This document shows positions 1 to 12,040 of a stretch of 64,000 nt of DNA, piece by piece. Within the stretch, counting starts at the first letter, position 1; the number at the start of each line of letters is the position of its first letter. Both the position numbers and the translations under genes were made by a program. Under the pieces are notes generated by a model, which saw only the letters and a list, made by a program, of their open reading frames with translations, did no database searches and was not told the DNA's origin. This DNA is from Eopsaltria australis (taxonomy: Eukaryota > Chordata > Aves > Passeriformes > Petroicidae). The DNA lies in assembly GCA_034509425.1 (NCBI GenBank), contig JAVTVJ010000040.1, positions 3,279,501 through 3,343,500 on the forward strand. Reading direction: 5' to 3'.

Positions 1-558
1 CAGGTCGAGGGAAGTGTTGCTCCCCTCTGCTCTGCTCTTGTGAGACTCCACCTGGAGTGCTGCACCCAGATCTGGGGTCCCCAGCATAAGAAAGACATGG
101 AACTGCTAGAGCAAGCCTAGAGGAACATGATAAGAAGGCTGAAGTATCTTTCCTAATGAAGACAGACTGAGAGAGTCACAGTTGCTCAGTGTGGAGAACA
201 GAAGGCTCTAGGGAGACCTTAGAGCACCTTCTGATATCTGAAGGGGGTTTATAAGAAAGGCAGAGATAGACTTTTTACATGGGCAGATAGTGACAGGACA
301 AGAGGAAATGGTGTTAAACTAAGAAAAAGGGGAGTTTTAGATTAGATAATAGAAAGAAATTCTTCACTCTGAGGGTGGTGAGGCACTGGCACACTGGCAT
401 CTTGGGATGCCCCATTCCTGGAAGTGTTCCCAGACAGGCTGGACAGGGATTTCAACAAGCTGGTCTAGTGGAAGGTGTCCCTGCCCATGGTGGGAGGTTT
501 GGAACTAGGTGATCTATAAGGTCCCTTCCAACCAGAACCATTCCATGGTTCTATGGTT
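1..558 (+). mobile_element. CR1 LINE, 3' end (cut by left edge)
   Basis: This is the 3' part of a CR1 non-LTR retrotransposon in sense orientation. It runs off the left edge, so its true 5' end is not visible. In the frame beginning at base 40 it encodes a decayed end of the ORF2 reverse-transcriptase protein, with the recognisable stretch LHLECCTQIWGPQHKKDM. A TAG at 118-120 interrupts it where CR1 normally has CAG. The rest follows the usual CR1 order: GAGAACAGAAGGCTC near 195, a GAGGGTGGTGAGGCACTGG segment near 371, the GGTCTAGTGGAAGGTGTCCC segment near 462, and the 3' tail ending in CCATGGTTCTATGGTT near 558. The copy is inactive. Family assignment is from memory of bird CR1; the subfamily is not resolved. 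Confidence 0.93.
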
Positions 559-1835
559 ACCCTCTCCCTCAACAGGCCTCAGTGGTAGAGTCATATCCAT
601 GCAGTCACTTAATGAGGCCTGGTCAGCTGGCCACAGCAATAATAACTGGCACATCCATAAAGCACCTTTTTTCCCCAAGTGCTTGTTGCTCCCAGGTCAT
701 CACCTCGATCCTCTTTTACCAGGTGCTCCTAACCTTAATCCTAGGTCCTCTTGCCATATTAACAGGGGGCTGTGTGAGATGAGCTGGCTTTTAGGGAACA
801 CCTATAGGGGGATACAGGTGGAGGACCACTGAAATTAACTCTATCAGCAGCCTAATGATACAATCAGTGGCACTAGCTGAGACTGAGGACAAGAAGTAGA
901 AGGAATATTGTCTTTAATTGGAACATTAGGAGTAAAAAAACTGTCCTATTTGCCTAAATGGGATTTATCCCACTGAAGAAAACAACATACCTTTCTTAGG
1001 CTGCTCATTTTCTTTGCAATCATTAGAGGCCCATGTGCAATTCAGTGCACAAATTCATGACCTTTAGAGAAGGTATCACTTTCAGTCTTCTTCTCTGAAG
1101 TCTTCCTTCCCTGCTCACTCTCACATACAAGTTGTCTGCAAACAATGTGGCATGCAGCAGGAATCTTCTGTTTGACAGAGAGTTTTCCACAATTACATAA
1201 GTTCGGCCTGAGAGCTGATGCGGAGGTAGCTGCAAATGTGAGAGTGAGATTTACAGTAATATAATTAGATCACTTACAGTAAGAGGGAATGCTCTTTCCC
1301 GCCTTAGGACGAATGCCATAGGAGCCTCCCACTACTCCTCCTCTGAGTCATCTTTCCAGAGGCACTTCTGAGAGCCAGCCACCCTCAGGTGTTAAGCAGT
1401 ATTTGTTTGTGCTGTGGGTGAAAAAATGTGTACACGCACACACAGCCCAAACTTGGTTAAGCAAACAAGGGCAAAGAAACCAGAGGGCTGTGGTTTCTTT
1501 GAATGTCTGTCTGTCTGCCTGGTGACAGAGCCAATGCCTGCAGTCTCAGCCACAATACCTTGACTCATCACAGTCTAGAAGCAGAGCTCACCCCCAGGAG
1601 GGCAGAGCTGAGGTGCACACGCTCACAGGAGAGCAGCAGGGAAAGCACTGCCAGCCTTATCAGGCTTCTCATGTCTCCTTTGCCATGCTCATCCCTGCTG
1701 TGGTAAACCAGGAGGGCAGGATTTATTGCAGTGGCGTAACTCACTGCCTTAACTTTTGCCAGGTTAAATAACTTTGAAAACACTGCTTTGGCCCAGGGAT
1801 TGAAACACATGGTTTGGAGCAACCTGAAGTTCCCT
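559..1835. other. No gene recognised; unique-looking DNA
   Basis: I see no supported exon or RNA gene. Open frames of 60-107 codons begin in the CR1 tail or lie in unremarkable sequence and resemble no family. The only local structure is a short CA/GT-rich run near 1428-1445 and a few TGTC units near 1505-1518. Confidence 0.6.
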
Positions 1836-2036
1836 TCCAGGCTTTGCCTGGGCAAGTTGTTTATCTTTGGTGTACCAGCAATAGAGTCTCTTAGTACACA
1901 GAAAATGATGGCTTGTATGCATAATAAACCTTATCTACCTCCCAGGCATGTTGTGAGAATGGATGGATGTTTTTGAGGAGTTTTGTAAGCTGTCCATGAA
2001 AAGGGTTACAAGTGTGTAGTATGTAATTATTGCCCT
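1836..2036 (+). mobile_element. MIR-like ancient SINE relic
   Basis: The order of short matches follows the 3' half of a MIR/CORE-SINE in sense orientation. CCTGGGCAAGTTGTTTATC near 1847 matches the conserved 'cttgggcaagt..ttaac' core. An AAAATGATGG segment near 1903 matches the 'taaaatgggg' segment. ACCTTATCTACCTCCCAGG near 1928 is followed by TGTTGTGAGAATGGATGGAT, matching 'tacctcacagggttgttgtgagg'. It continues to a degenerate TTTTGTAAGC segment and an ATTATTGCC end. Many substitutions indicate great age. The family is inferred from memory; a repeat-library alignment would settle it. Confidence 0.6.
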
Positions 2037-2907
2037 TATCTTACACAATCATCCAGGTATTGAAGGAGCTGTGTCTTCATCCATACAAGGCAGGAAAGGC
2101 ATACTACAACACCAGACTTGCAGGAAGAAGTGGGAGAAGAGGTTTCCACTCCGCAACAACTCCAGGCAAGACTCAGTTCTTCTTCCAAGTGGAGCTAGGT
2201 ACGGGACTGATGGGACTTTTTTAATCTACATCACCTGTGTGAATAATAGGTACTAGGTAATCTACAAAAGCCTGGAAGCAGGGACCAGAAACCAAGACAG
2301 CTTTATTCCATCTGACTGCTACAGCCACTGGGTTACAAAGCCTCTGCTTCTGTCCTGATTTAGTCCTGTTAGCTTCTATTGGCAGTGTGGCACAGCTTTA
2401 ATTTGACCAGCGGAAAGCTCCCCTTGCCTTTCCGAAGGGATTTAGCACTGATGATGAAAGTCATCCGAAATCATGGTAAGATCCATAGAAATGGCCTGTG
2501 CTATTCACCCCTGAGTCATAAAGAGAAAGAGACATTTTTTAAGCAACACATACCCAGCTTGAGCACAGCTGCATCTAGAGACCAAGACAACTTTTGAGGC
2601 AAGTGCTGTTCTGACATAACAGACTGACCTGAGTCATTACTTGGCTCAACCAAGCCTTCTGTTTTCAATTAGAAGGTGAAGTTAGAGAATTACCTATAAG
2701 CAGTAGTGAGGACAGGGCAACTGTGAACTATGACAACTGCCCTGTGAATAAAATTCTGTGCAACACTGGCATGGGTGGCCAAGGGAGGTTGTAGCAGACC
2801 TCTGGTCCAAAGAGTGCTAACAGCTTCATAGCACCGAGACATATATGAGAAAGTGCCTAAACTCCAGATTTTTTCAGTTTACATTAACGAGGTAAGAGAA
2901 AAGAAGT
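2037..2907. other. No gene recognised
   Basis: Unique-looking sequence. Two overlapping open frames near 2030-2256 and one at 2379-2597 are short and unrecognised, with no convincing splice context. Nothing else is supported. Confidence 0.55.
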
Positions 2908-3000
2908 AATATTCTCTTTATTTTATAAGTAAAAGAACCAAAATTCACAAGTAACTTTCTGAAGGTCATCCAAGAACTTGTGCCAGAGGCAAGACCCGAT
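2908..3000 (-). mobile_element. MIR-like SINE relic, antisense
   Basis: Read on the plus strand, this matches the reverse complement of a MIR-type SINE. TTTATTTTATAAGTAAAAGAACC (as separate words TTATTTTATAAG and AAAGAACC) parallels 'ccattttacagatgaggaaac'. CACAAGTAACTTTCTGAAGG parallels 'taagtaacttgcccaagg'. TCATCCAAGAACTTGTGCC and AGAGGCAAGACCCGAT parallel the 'cacacaag..tggcagagc.ggga' part. It lies about 0.9 kb from the sense-oriented copy at 1.84-2.04 kb, so the two are probably independent insertions. Assignment is from memory. Confidence 0.55.
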
Positions 3001-3141
3001 TAGTGCCTTTTTCCTCTCCTTGGGATACCTGTCCTCAGCTTTGAATATAAATGTGCTGATTTCAAAGATCTAAGAGGCCCAGCAAAAGAAGTGAACCTGT
3101 GGTCTATAAACTCAAAAAGAGAATGGGAGAGATGTAATGTA

Positions 3142-3172
3142 CTCTCTCTGTGTGTGTGTGTGTGTGTGTGTA
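3142..3172. repeat. (CT)n(TG)n microsatellite
   Basis: Four CT units run into about eleven uninterrupted TG units, ending at TATGAG. The tract is alternating pyrimidine-purine in the TG part and likely length-polymorphic. Confidence 0.95.
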
Positions 3173-4095
3173 TGAGATGTGAAAGTGCCTATAGAAGAAA
3201 TGAGGATGTGAACTCCTATAGCTCAAAATAAGGAAATAACACTGATGCTTTCTCTAGGAGTGGTAAAGTGGTTTTTGCAGAGCTCATGTGTCAGCTTCTG
3301 TGTAAGTGAACTTCATCCCCTTCCTTCCTTTCCAAGTAAATTCCTACTGCACTTGACAAAATGTGTAGTCTGAAGAAGGAGGGGAAAATCCCTGTTACTG
3401 GCAAAATCTTGAGCAGTCACAGGATGATTATGTGAAAAAGCCCTTATACAGCCCCTGTGGGACGACCATGTTAACAGTAAGCTTTTACTGTGGTTTTTAT
3501 GGTTGGTCTTTCAGTAGATACACACAGCTCCATCCAAAAAGACTAGATTTTTTATTATTCTTTAGATTTAGGGATCTCCCATGGGGCTAAACTGTCATCC
3601 CACCTTTATGATGGAGACACATTTTCCTCATGATTTCTGGTATAGAGCCTTGCTGCAGAGTTGAGAGCAATGCTCTTTGCAATGAGAGTGTAATTCTGCC
3701 ATCCCATTTCAGAGGCTCCTGAGATCTTGTCCCATATATTTACAGGGAGCTATGTCAATTTATGGAAGAAAAGTCCCAAAATATTTGCTCTGAACATTTG
3801 AAAAGCAGTCTGAAACCACTCATCCTAAGGCTAATGGCAACAAGAATCTTGATTTCAGTAGGAAAAGGATTCATTTTAAGCTGGGAAGAACGAAATTAGG
3901 TGCAGTACAAACAGTTAGACTTGACTAGTAGCCAATAGTCTCATGCATGTAATTCCACCATTATTTTAAGAATAAGCTCTTGTCGTCCTCAATACCTGCC
4001 AAGGAAGGACATATTCATATATAGACAGAGTTAAATTAATGATTTTGCCCTTTGCTGTTAAAACAGGTCAATATTAATGGATACTCTTAGATTAA

Positions 4096-4118
4096 TTTTA
4101 TTTTATTGTATTGTATTT
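4096..4118. repeat. (TTTTA)/(TTGTA)n low-complexity tract
   Basis: Imperfect pentanucleotide units TTTTA-TTTTA-TTGTA-TTGTA followed by TTT. A short, probably unstable AT-rich simple repeat. Confidence 0.8.
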
Positions 4119-4393
4119 AATTCCTTTTGATTTATGTTTCTATTTTATTTTCCTTTCTTCAGATTTTCCTATACTTCAACATATTAACAGAGAACAGAAA
4201 GGGAAGAAAGAGAAAGAGTCTGATATGAAACCATTGCAATCAGGGAGACTACTTTCCTTTGCTTCAGTCTTGGGTCATACCTAGAGCAAGGTTGCGGGCT
4301 GGTAACCAGTACGTCAAAAAGTTTTCTTTTAATCTCAGATGTAAAGAAATCCCTCTGTCACCTTGTCAAAAAAGTAAGAAACCCCAGGCAATT

Positions 4394-4413
4394 CATATTG
4401 CTTAAGCAATATG
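4394..4413. repeat. Perfect 20-bp palindrome
   Basis: CATATTGCTTAAGCAATATG is its own reverse complement with no loop. It contains the half-sites TTGC and GCAA, as in C/EBP sites, but they are four bases apart rather than fused, so it is not a canonical site. It could bind a dimeric factor or simply be a chance palindrome. Confidence 0.9.
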
Positions 4414-6193
4414 TTATTAGGAACCTGTTATTGGGAAAAGCCATACCAATCACAATGACAGCCCACATGTCAAAGGTTGGCTTTTCCCTCAAGTCAGTGG
4501 TCTTGCTGGTAAAATCCAAGCCCAAGCTGAGTGATTTTTTCAGGGAACTCAAGAACAAATGTGAGGACCTCTTGTTTTTCACTGTAGATGGGATCTGAAT
4601 TACTATTATTTGCTGGGAAGTAGTGTAGAAAGCAGGCTGCATTCTGTCTCCTTGATCCCAGCAGGCTAAACAGCGCCTTGTAGAAAAGGTCCAGTAGTTC
4701 CCAGAAGTCTATCCTACTTTACGTGAGATGGATTTGTTTTCTGAACTCTGGCAAAGAGCAGCTGATTTTGTAGAAGGGGAATATGCAGAGTGAAACCACT
4801 ACAAACACTGATCCTACCAGAAATAATCAGCCCTCCCTTCCCCCTGGTTAGAAATGGAGAGTACAAAAATTCCAGTGATTCATTCTCTTATCTACCAGAA
4901 TGGGGAGAAAAACCCCTCTTAAATAAAAGTGAAATGTTTTACTCAGACACGTGGCTTTACATGAAGTTCTGTTAGCCTCTTGTTTTGTGGAAGTTTGTAG
5001 GAGACTATGAAGCTTGAAATTTCAAATTCAGTTCCTTCCTAAGAATTCCTCTGAAGCACATGTGCTGTCAGGCTCTCCCTGCCCAACTTGGTCTCATGAG
5101 CTTCCCAATGATCTTCTCTGCAGATAAGAAGCAAACTTCAATGACTTACCCAGTCTGGGTTTTTTTCTTGAGAAGAGACCTTTGTGGCAGGGTGACAGGT
5201 CTTCCCCCTTACACCCTCAGTGGTCTGGCAGCAAGCAGACAAGTTCCTCTTGCACTGAGAGTCCCAACCTCTTCTCTGTAGCATCATGGTTACAAATAAA
5301 GACAGAAAGAAAAGTGTCAATATTCAAAAGATATCTTTATAAAATTTATTTTTAAAATTGATACATATTGATTACACAAGGGGAAGGAATAATCTGATCT
5401 GTTTTTTTTATCTTTTCCTGTTCCAATAGTTACTGCTTATTAGTTAAATTATAATATTAAATCCTGACATTTCTAACCTGATTACAGTCATTCATTCCTT
5501 GCCCTTTTGATAGCTCAGTTCCTTCATTCATCAGTCTGAATTAAAATGGAATTGTTTTGTGCAAGAAAAAAAGGTCAAACTTTCAAAGTGAATCATATCA
5601 ATTTGTGTGAGTGTGTGTAAAACAGATAATCACAAACCACTGATGCCAACGATGCCACTCATGGGATTTTATTTCAGATTATTTGTGTCCTGTCTTCTAA
5701 GTATTTCTCATCTTCGCTTTTTGACTGGGTTTTTTTGATGCTGAGAGGTCTGATTACACTGTAATTCATTAAGGAAAAGAAAGAGCTACAAACATATGAT
5801 TTCATAATGCATCAGAGGCTTTGTGGCTATTATGCCAGAACTACAAAGTGAATGCTGTGCACTAGCTGGATGTGAATGCAGATGAAAACGGATTTAAACA
5901 TATGTATGCAATGGGTAGACACTATTGTCAAACCATCAGAAACTTCCTTAATGAGCCAGGATTTTTATGAGTCAAGAGAAAGCACAATGCAAACAGGCAA
6001 ACTGAGAGCTGCAGCAGCTGACCCAGTGACCACATTTCAGACATGAAAAGTCAGAGTGATCAAGATGGTCAGTGAAGTTCCCAAGCAAACAGATGCTGTG
6101 GTAAAAGTACCTTAAATTCAGTGTTTGGTCTAGACATGAGTGAGAAGTGAGGAGGAGTGGGAACTAGATTTGGCAATTTTAAGGCACAACACA

Positions 6194-6218
6194 CGGTCAT
6201 ACCAGGTCAAACAGGTTC
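6194..6218 (+). promoter_or_regulatory. Nuclear-receptor half-site cluster (candidate)
   Basis: CGGTCA at 6194-6199, AGGTCA at 6204-6209 and AGGTTC at 6213-6218 lie in the same orientation. The first pair forms a DR4 arrangement with one mismatch; the second pair forms a DR3 with a degraded second half-site. Such spacings are used by thyroid hormone, LXR-type and vitamin D receptors. This is a motif match only; there is no gene nearby to connect it to. Confidence 0.3.
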
Positions 6219-6526
6219 GGTAGTCCATTTTGCTCTTCTCATTGCGCATATTAAGACCTTTTTAATACTTCTGATCAGCTGTCTTTTTCCTCTGCCTACA
6301 TCAGCTGTCAGCTGGCTGGTGAAATGGTGACTTACTACACAGGAAAGGTGAATTTGTGGCTGTCAGTCACACAAAGTGCTCTTATCTCCTTTGAAGAAGT
6401 GCAGTATTTGTACACCCAGGTCTCAAAGTTTCATATCCATCTGTAACAACAATTCCATCACAGGCAATTTTTCAGGAGATTTTATTCTGTTTTATCATTC
6501 AGAACAAAAACAAACAGAAAAGAAAA

Positions 6527-6529
<3 letters not shown>

Positions 6530-6569
<40 letters not shown>
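6530..6569. repeat. (TA)n microsatellite
   Basis: About twenty TA units without interruption, passing into TGCACGTGTGT. The whole of roughly 6530-6579 is strictly alternating purine-pyrimidine. Confidence 0.97.
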
Positions 6570-6573
<4 letters not shown>

Positions 6574-9500
6574 GTGTGTTATTCACATCAGTCTTTGCAT
6601 GCTAAAAAAAGGTTTCATTTAATTGACAGCTTATACATTGACATCTGCAGGGGAAGAAATGCATGCAGTTATTTGGTAATCATTGCTTGACGGTTAGGTG
6701 GCCACTTGGTAAAACCCAGTCAGCATTGTAATTAATTAGGGCACCCACTGGCAGCCTCAGCAAAGAAGTCCAGGAGTAATAATAAAATATCCTCTAACTT
6801 CCCAGAACGGTTCCTCCAGGCTTGACTGACTTAAGGATGTGGACTGCTCTGCCTGAGCACATCTGTAGTGCTGTTGTTCTTCTCTCTCTTGTATGTAGCA
6901 CAGAGACTTCGGGGTTAACCTTTAAAAGCTCTGGGTTTTCCTCATTTTTAGGTGTATGCTGACCTGCAGGCTCTAAAGCTTTGATACAAGTCCCCAGACT
7001 CTTCACAGAGATTAAAGAGGGTCAACTCTGCATGCTTAACTAATAGCATTACTCCTTTGTTTACTAAATGGCTCAGTAATTAGGTCTATATCAATGTGCC
7101 CGTTAAAATGTATTCAAGGAGATTTTGTATTAATTACTCTTGAAATGCTTTTCACTCTCCATGGAACTGATTTGATACTTCTAGGTCTGCTTAGCAGAGT
7201 AAGTCAGGCAACGCTGAGCTCAAGGCCATGACAGCTGCCGTGTTTTTGGTGGAGGGGAAACATCAGTTCCCTGTAAGTCAAAGCCAAACTCAGTCAGCAC
7301 TGCTGCCATTCTACCCTTCTCCATCCAGCTGGTCTCTCAGGGCTCAACTAGGCAAAGACTAACCCTGCAAAGAAAAACAGTGAGTTTCCAGCCAGCCAGC
7401 TTGGCTCCCTAGTCAGGCTCGTGGTGGGGGAGGGAGTAGGAGCACACACCTGAGGTGGGAGACTCATAGGTCCTTATCAGGACCAACTCCCCTGGATCTG
7501 GGCTTTCAGGCACATGAAGGTTTGAGGAGGGGAGGACACTGTTACATAGGGTTTTGAAGATCTTAATTTTAGAGCAGAGAGTGTAACCTCTGGGGTTCTG
7601 CCCTTCTTTCTCCAGAGACCTACTCTTGTTTCTGCTGTGCATTTCAAATAGAAAAGTAGCATGCAGCCAGTCAGGATCAGCACAAAAGAAAATGTTTCTC
7701 TGGTTGCAAAGCTGCTCATGTGTTTGTTCCTCTTGCTTTCAGAAGTCCTCATCTCCAGCTGTGATGTGTTTTCTGCTATGAATCTGACAATTCTCAGCAG
7801 TCTTTGTTAAGGAAGTGGCACAAAAGCTTAATTTGTACAACACGTATGCATTTTGACCTAGAGATGCCTGCAAGTTGGATGGGCTGGCCAAAGAGAAATG
7901 TAAGGAAACTTTCTCTCTTTACATCCTCCATGAAAAACCAGGACACAAGAGCAGTTCCTCTGCCATAGGCCTGTTTTTTCTCAATGCCCTTCATGACACA
8001 GACCACTTTAAAGGGGGCTGGAAGGCACTCTTTGTCAAATTTCTAGTAACACATCATGGATCAAGTTTAATTTTTTTTTTTCTGACCCAGAGTTACCAAC
8101 ACTAATTGAAACCTGACAATGTTGCCGAGGCCAAATTTCATGAGAACAACAAAGTTTCTTAAATAAAAATAAAATGATTCATTCCCCACTCAGTGCACTG
8201 TCAGTTACTGGTACACCCCACGCTTAATGCCTGAGGTAGCTAATGGCATTAACACATGAAAGAAATCATCAACATGCTTTTGACTCCCATTGGAATCCTT
8301 TATTAAAATAGTCCTGACACTTTTTTCTCTGTTTGTAGAGCTGGTATGCCAGCAGCCACACGACCAGTGCTCTGACCAACGGAGTGGTAATTCCCAGAAA
8401 CACAGAATTTGTTTAGACTGCTCCAGACAACCACCTTGACCGGATAACCTCTTCTGGGCTTTGCAATGCCAAATGGGTATCTGTTCTGGCAAGGCAGGGC
8501 CACACTCCAGCAAGGAGCACGGCTCTCCCAGAGCTGCATTTGGCAGGCAAGAGGAAAGAAAAAAGCCTCCTGTTTATGACCATCTTGTGCAGCTGCTCTG
8601 GAGATCTTCCATTATTTTCCTCCTGACTCCAGGTGCACACTTTGGCGTTGCTTCCATGCTCAGTGGCTGAGGAATCACCAAGGAAACTCACTGGTGCTGG
8701 AGGGGCTCTCAGAGCTGACAAGCAACTCACCAGCCATTAGAATAAAACATGCACAGAAAAGGGGGAAAATACAGAGACTGGTGGTAGTATTGTCTTCTGT
8801 GAAGTAAAAGTGGTGGTGACCTACTGTCAGAAAACAGTTCCAACAACTGTGTCCTCCTACCTGAAAATAAAAAAGGTTGTGAGCTTTAGCCTTCCCCTAC
8901 ACTGTTCTTGCTTGCTTTCCCTTCCTACCCTCCTCCTCCCACCCTGCACCAGTCCTTTTCATCCCCCAAAAATATGTGTATGCTTGTGGTGAATGAAGCA
9001 CTTTACCCCAGTTATCCAAGTTGTGGATTCCCCTCCAGACCACAGGCAAGTGGTCTTTATCTAGCCCCTGATCAGAAGTGTTGAGAAGGGAAGCGAGCTT
9101 TAACTAGAAAAGAGTTTACTTTGGAAAGATGCAAATGTTCAGATAAAAGGTTGTGGTCTTAAATAACAAAAGCATTCATCCTTATGCTCATCAGATAGAA
9201 TTATCATTTAAAATTATAGCACACATTTGTAAGTGCTGTCAAATTAAACAAGTGTTTCTCTACTAACATATTGCCTCTCTACCTCTTGGATTACTCCACA
9301 GCATTTTACTGCTTTCTGAACTGTAGTTCCTGAGACCCATTTATAGTGTTGGCCAGGTATTTGAAATGAAACAAAGACAATCTATTACCAGAAAGGCAAA
9401 ATCCATTAATCCAAAGGTAATTAAGAGTGTGATAAGAGACGACTAGGTCTGTGGAAGTGTGTCCAAATCCAGGACATAAATAGTTCAACTCTCAGATGAT

Positions 9501-12040
9501 CTGCTATTTTCAGACAGCTTCAAACTTCAAATCATTGCAAAATCTTACAATGGTGAATCTTCTCCATAGCTCCTCTGTTGAACTGAAATCCCTAAGGATT
9601 TGTGGGGGAGATATATTTCAAAATTGCATTTTTTGGGAGGTCTTGGGTGGAATAACAAGTCACATTTCCTGCAAAGCAAAAGTTGAAAGAATTTTAATTT
9701 GCAACCACAGAAGCATTTTTTAAGTTTCTTGCAGCTAATTTGCAGAGATTTGTACAGTCCAGAAAATACTAGACACACATAGCATATGCAGTATATTAAA
9801 ACTGTATTATAATAGTAATATTCACTTTATACTTTCATGCATTTAGGCTAACACAACACTTCACCTTAAAAAAAACCAAATTAATGCCACCATCATTCTC
9901 TTCCTGCCATTTGACAGCAGTGCACTGGACAAATTAAGAAAAGTATACTCTGAGTTGCCTCCCCTCAAATAATTCCTCTGTTTCTCTTCTGCCTCTTGTT
10001 TTCAGTGGACTCTCTGTGGTTGTGCCATGTCTTCCAGAGGCAGCTCAGAGTAGCCCCACAAGGAGAAGTGGTTCCTTCTATGGGGAAAGAATATTTGAAT
10101 TTCCAGTGGCTCAAATAACTTGTTTTAATTTTAGCGATTGACACTAAATTTCAGCATACGAATCCCTCCTGTGGCCATGACTCCAGCACTCCAGCTTTTG
10201 GACACAAGAAAGTATAATTTTGCTGTCTGTCTGTGGTTTATGTTTTCTGTATAGCGGTGAGGAACATTTTGCCTACACAAAAGCCTGGTCTGGCTGGACT
10301 TTCAGCATTATTTAGAAAGGGATTTGTCAGGAGCATAGGACAGTATCTAAGTCCAGCACAACTCTAGTTTATAAACTCAGCTTCTTTAACATTAATACCC
10401 AGCTTCACCAATCCTTGAGGGTTTGGATGCTCAATTTTAGCCATGCTGTGCCCTCTTGAGAGTGGCTGCACATGGACAAATGGCAGAGCCTGAGACACAT
10501 GTCACTCATCCTTCCACAGACCATTTCTTTTGCATTGCTTTGTGTTTGACCTGGTTTTGAATGCATGAGACCTATTTTTACCAGGTTTCATAGACAGTGC
10601 CTAGGTTCTTTTAATTAACTCATGAAGTAATTAGCCACTCATTTGGGATATTAAGCAACCACAGCCTGCACTACTATTTGTGCATGTGGGCCTGGCTGGG
10701 GTAGGTTTGTCTCAGCACATATTTACTGCTGAAGTTGCCATGGCTAGCAGCAAGCATAGAAGAATTTCTCTTGTTTTTTCTTCTGTCATTGAGATAAAGC
10801 AAGTGGTTCAACCCAGGGCTCCACATGAAGAAAACTAAAATGTCCATCTACCACAGAGATAAATCTCGTATCTGTACATCCTTGTCAGGAGGTGGGGTCT
10901 ATAGCTGTAGACCAGAGATTGAGCTCATTGCTACCTCATCTTTGACCTACATCACCCCAGGTGCACTCTGGATGTTACACACCAAGATCAGCAAGAACCA
11001 CTCTCCTGTCATGGCCTCTCTTCCCTGTGGTTCCAGCCAGCTCCCAGCTCTGTTTTTGTGCTTTCCCTTACTCATCCTCGTGTCTTCTACATGAGAAAGT
11101 TGTGCCCTTCCTCAGGTTGCTTGCGCAGGGCTGCTCTGAGCCATGCGTGGCCCTGTTCTGCACATGCTGCTGCCAGCCCAGTGACACCTAATGTACAAAG
11201 TCAAAGTGTGGTTTTGGTTTTGGACATGCAAAGCACAGCTGCTCGGGTCTAGCCAAAACCACCTTTCCCTCTGCCTGCTTTAGCCTCCACTTTCATCTTG
11301 GCATTCAAAAGTGTGTCCCTTCTGGGACTTATTTAGAGACGTGCTATTGGACTAAAAAAGGCACAAAAGACCTCTCACTTTCTTTCTGGAGCATTAGCAG
11401 AATAACAACTGTAAGCAGTCCAAAATGTTCTTCTTGTCCTTTTCTTCTCTCCTGTCATAAGTGTTACTTTTGGTGGTGGTTGTTGTTTATTAACCCCACA
11501 AGCCTCAATTACAAAGTCTTGAGGAAAAAAACTCAACAGTTGTGAAATTTCCAGAGCTGGCATTGTGTCCTTCTTGCCCACAGCACGTAGTGTTGTTGCT
11601 TAACAATCAACCTAAATACTCCGCGTCCCTTTGCTGCTGAATACATTGCGCCCATCTGAAGCCTTGTCTCCCAGACCAGCTGGGAAGTTTAATTAACTCT
11701 ATACTTAGGCAAATCATTGCAAAAATTCAGGAAGGATGAGCTTAGGTAGATATGGTGCTACCTCTGAGATTACTGCTGATCTGCTGAGGGCAACATCCGC
11801 TGGGTGACACTCGATGTCTCCTCTTCCATGGATAAGTAGGTGCTTGAGCCTGATGGGTGGTGGCTCTTTGTGAAACTTAATTCCGGTGATTTATGAAAAC
11901 AGTGAAATTTCAGAAACCTGGCTGTGAACGTCCACCTTTCCCCTCCAAATTTGAGTGGTCCCATAGCGGGCTCTGCTGGTAGTACTGGCAGTGCCAGAAA
12001 TGGAACCTCTAGAAAAGGAATTCCAAACCTCAAAAGAATG
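6570..12040. other. No gene recognised; unique-looking DNA
   Basis: Apart from the TAATTA cluster, I see no exon, RNA gene or interspersed repeat. There is a pyrimidine-rich tract at 8887-8966 on the plus strand and a second homeodomain-like pair at 10611-10633 (TTAATTAA then TAATTA). Open frames of 60-105 codons are scattered on both strands and frequently overlap in opposite orientation (8203-8730), as expected of non-coding DNA. Confidence 0.5.
6729..7136. promoter_or_regulatory. TAATTA cluster (homeodomain-type, candidate)
   Basis: TAATTAATTA at 6729-6738 holds two overlapping copies of the homeodomain core TAATTA; further copies lie at 7077-7082 and 7131-7136. At about 60% AT this hexamer is expected about once per 1.4 kb, so four in 410 bp is enriched. 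Distal enhancers of developmental genes often look like this, but composition alone could produce it. Confidence 0.25.

Larger units (their letters stand above)
3173..6193. other. No gene recognised; AT-rich unique DNA
   Basis: No supported exon. Contents seen: a possible foldback-repeat arm at 3832-3880, a pentanucleotide-like T/A tract at 4096-4118, and a perfect 20-bp palindrome at 4394-4413. Small open frames at 4358-4642 (minus) and 4398-4598 (plus) overlap on opposite strands and match nothing I know. Confidence 0.55.

Noticed and set aside
509..832. 107-codon frame starting in the CR1 3' tail
   Set aside because: It begins inside the retrotransposon tail and continues into anonymous DNA; no family match.
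4396..4413. TATTGCTTAAG shared with miR-137
   Set aside because: The 11-base match lies inside a simple palindrome; the rest of the microRNA and its precursor are absent.
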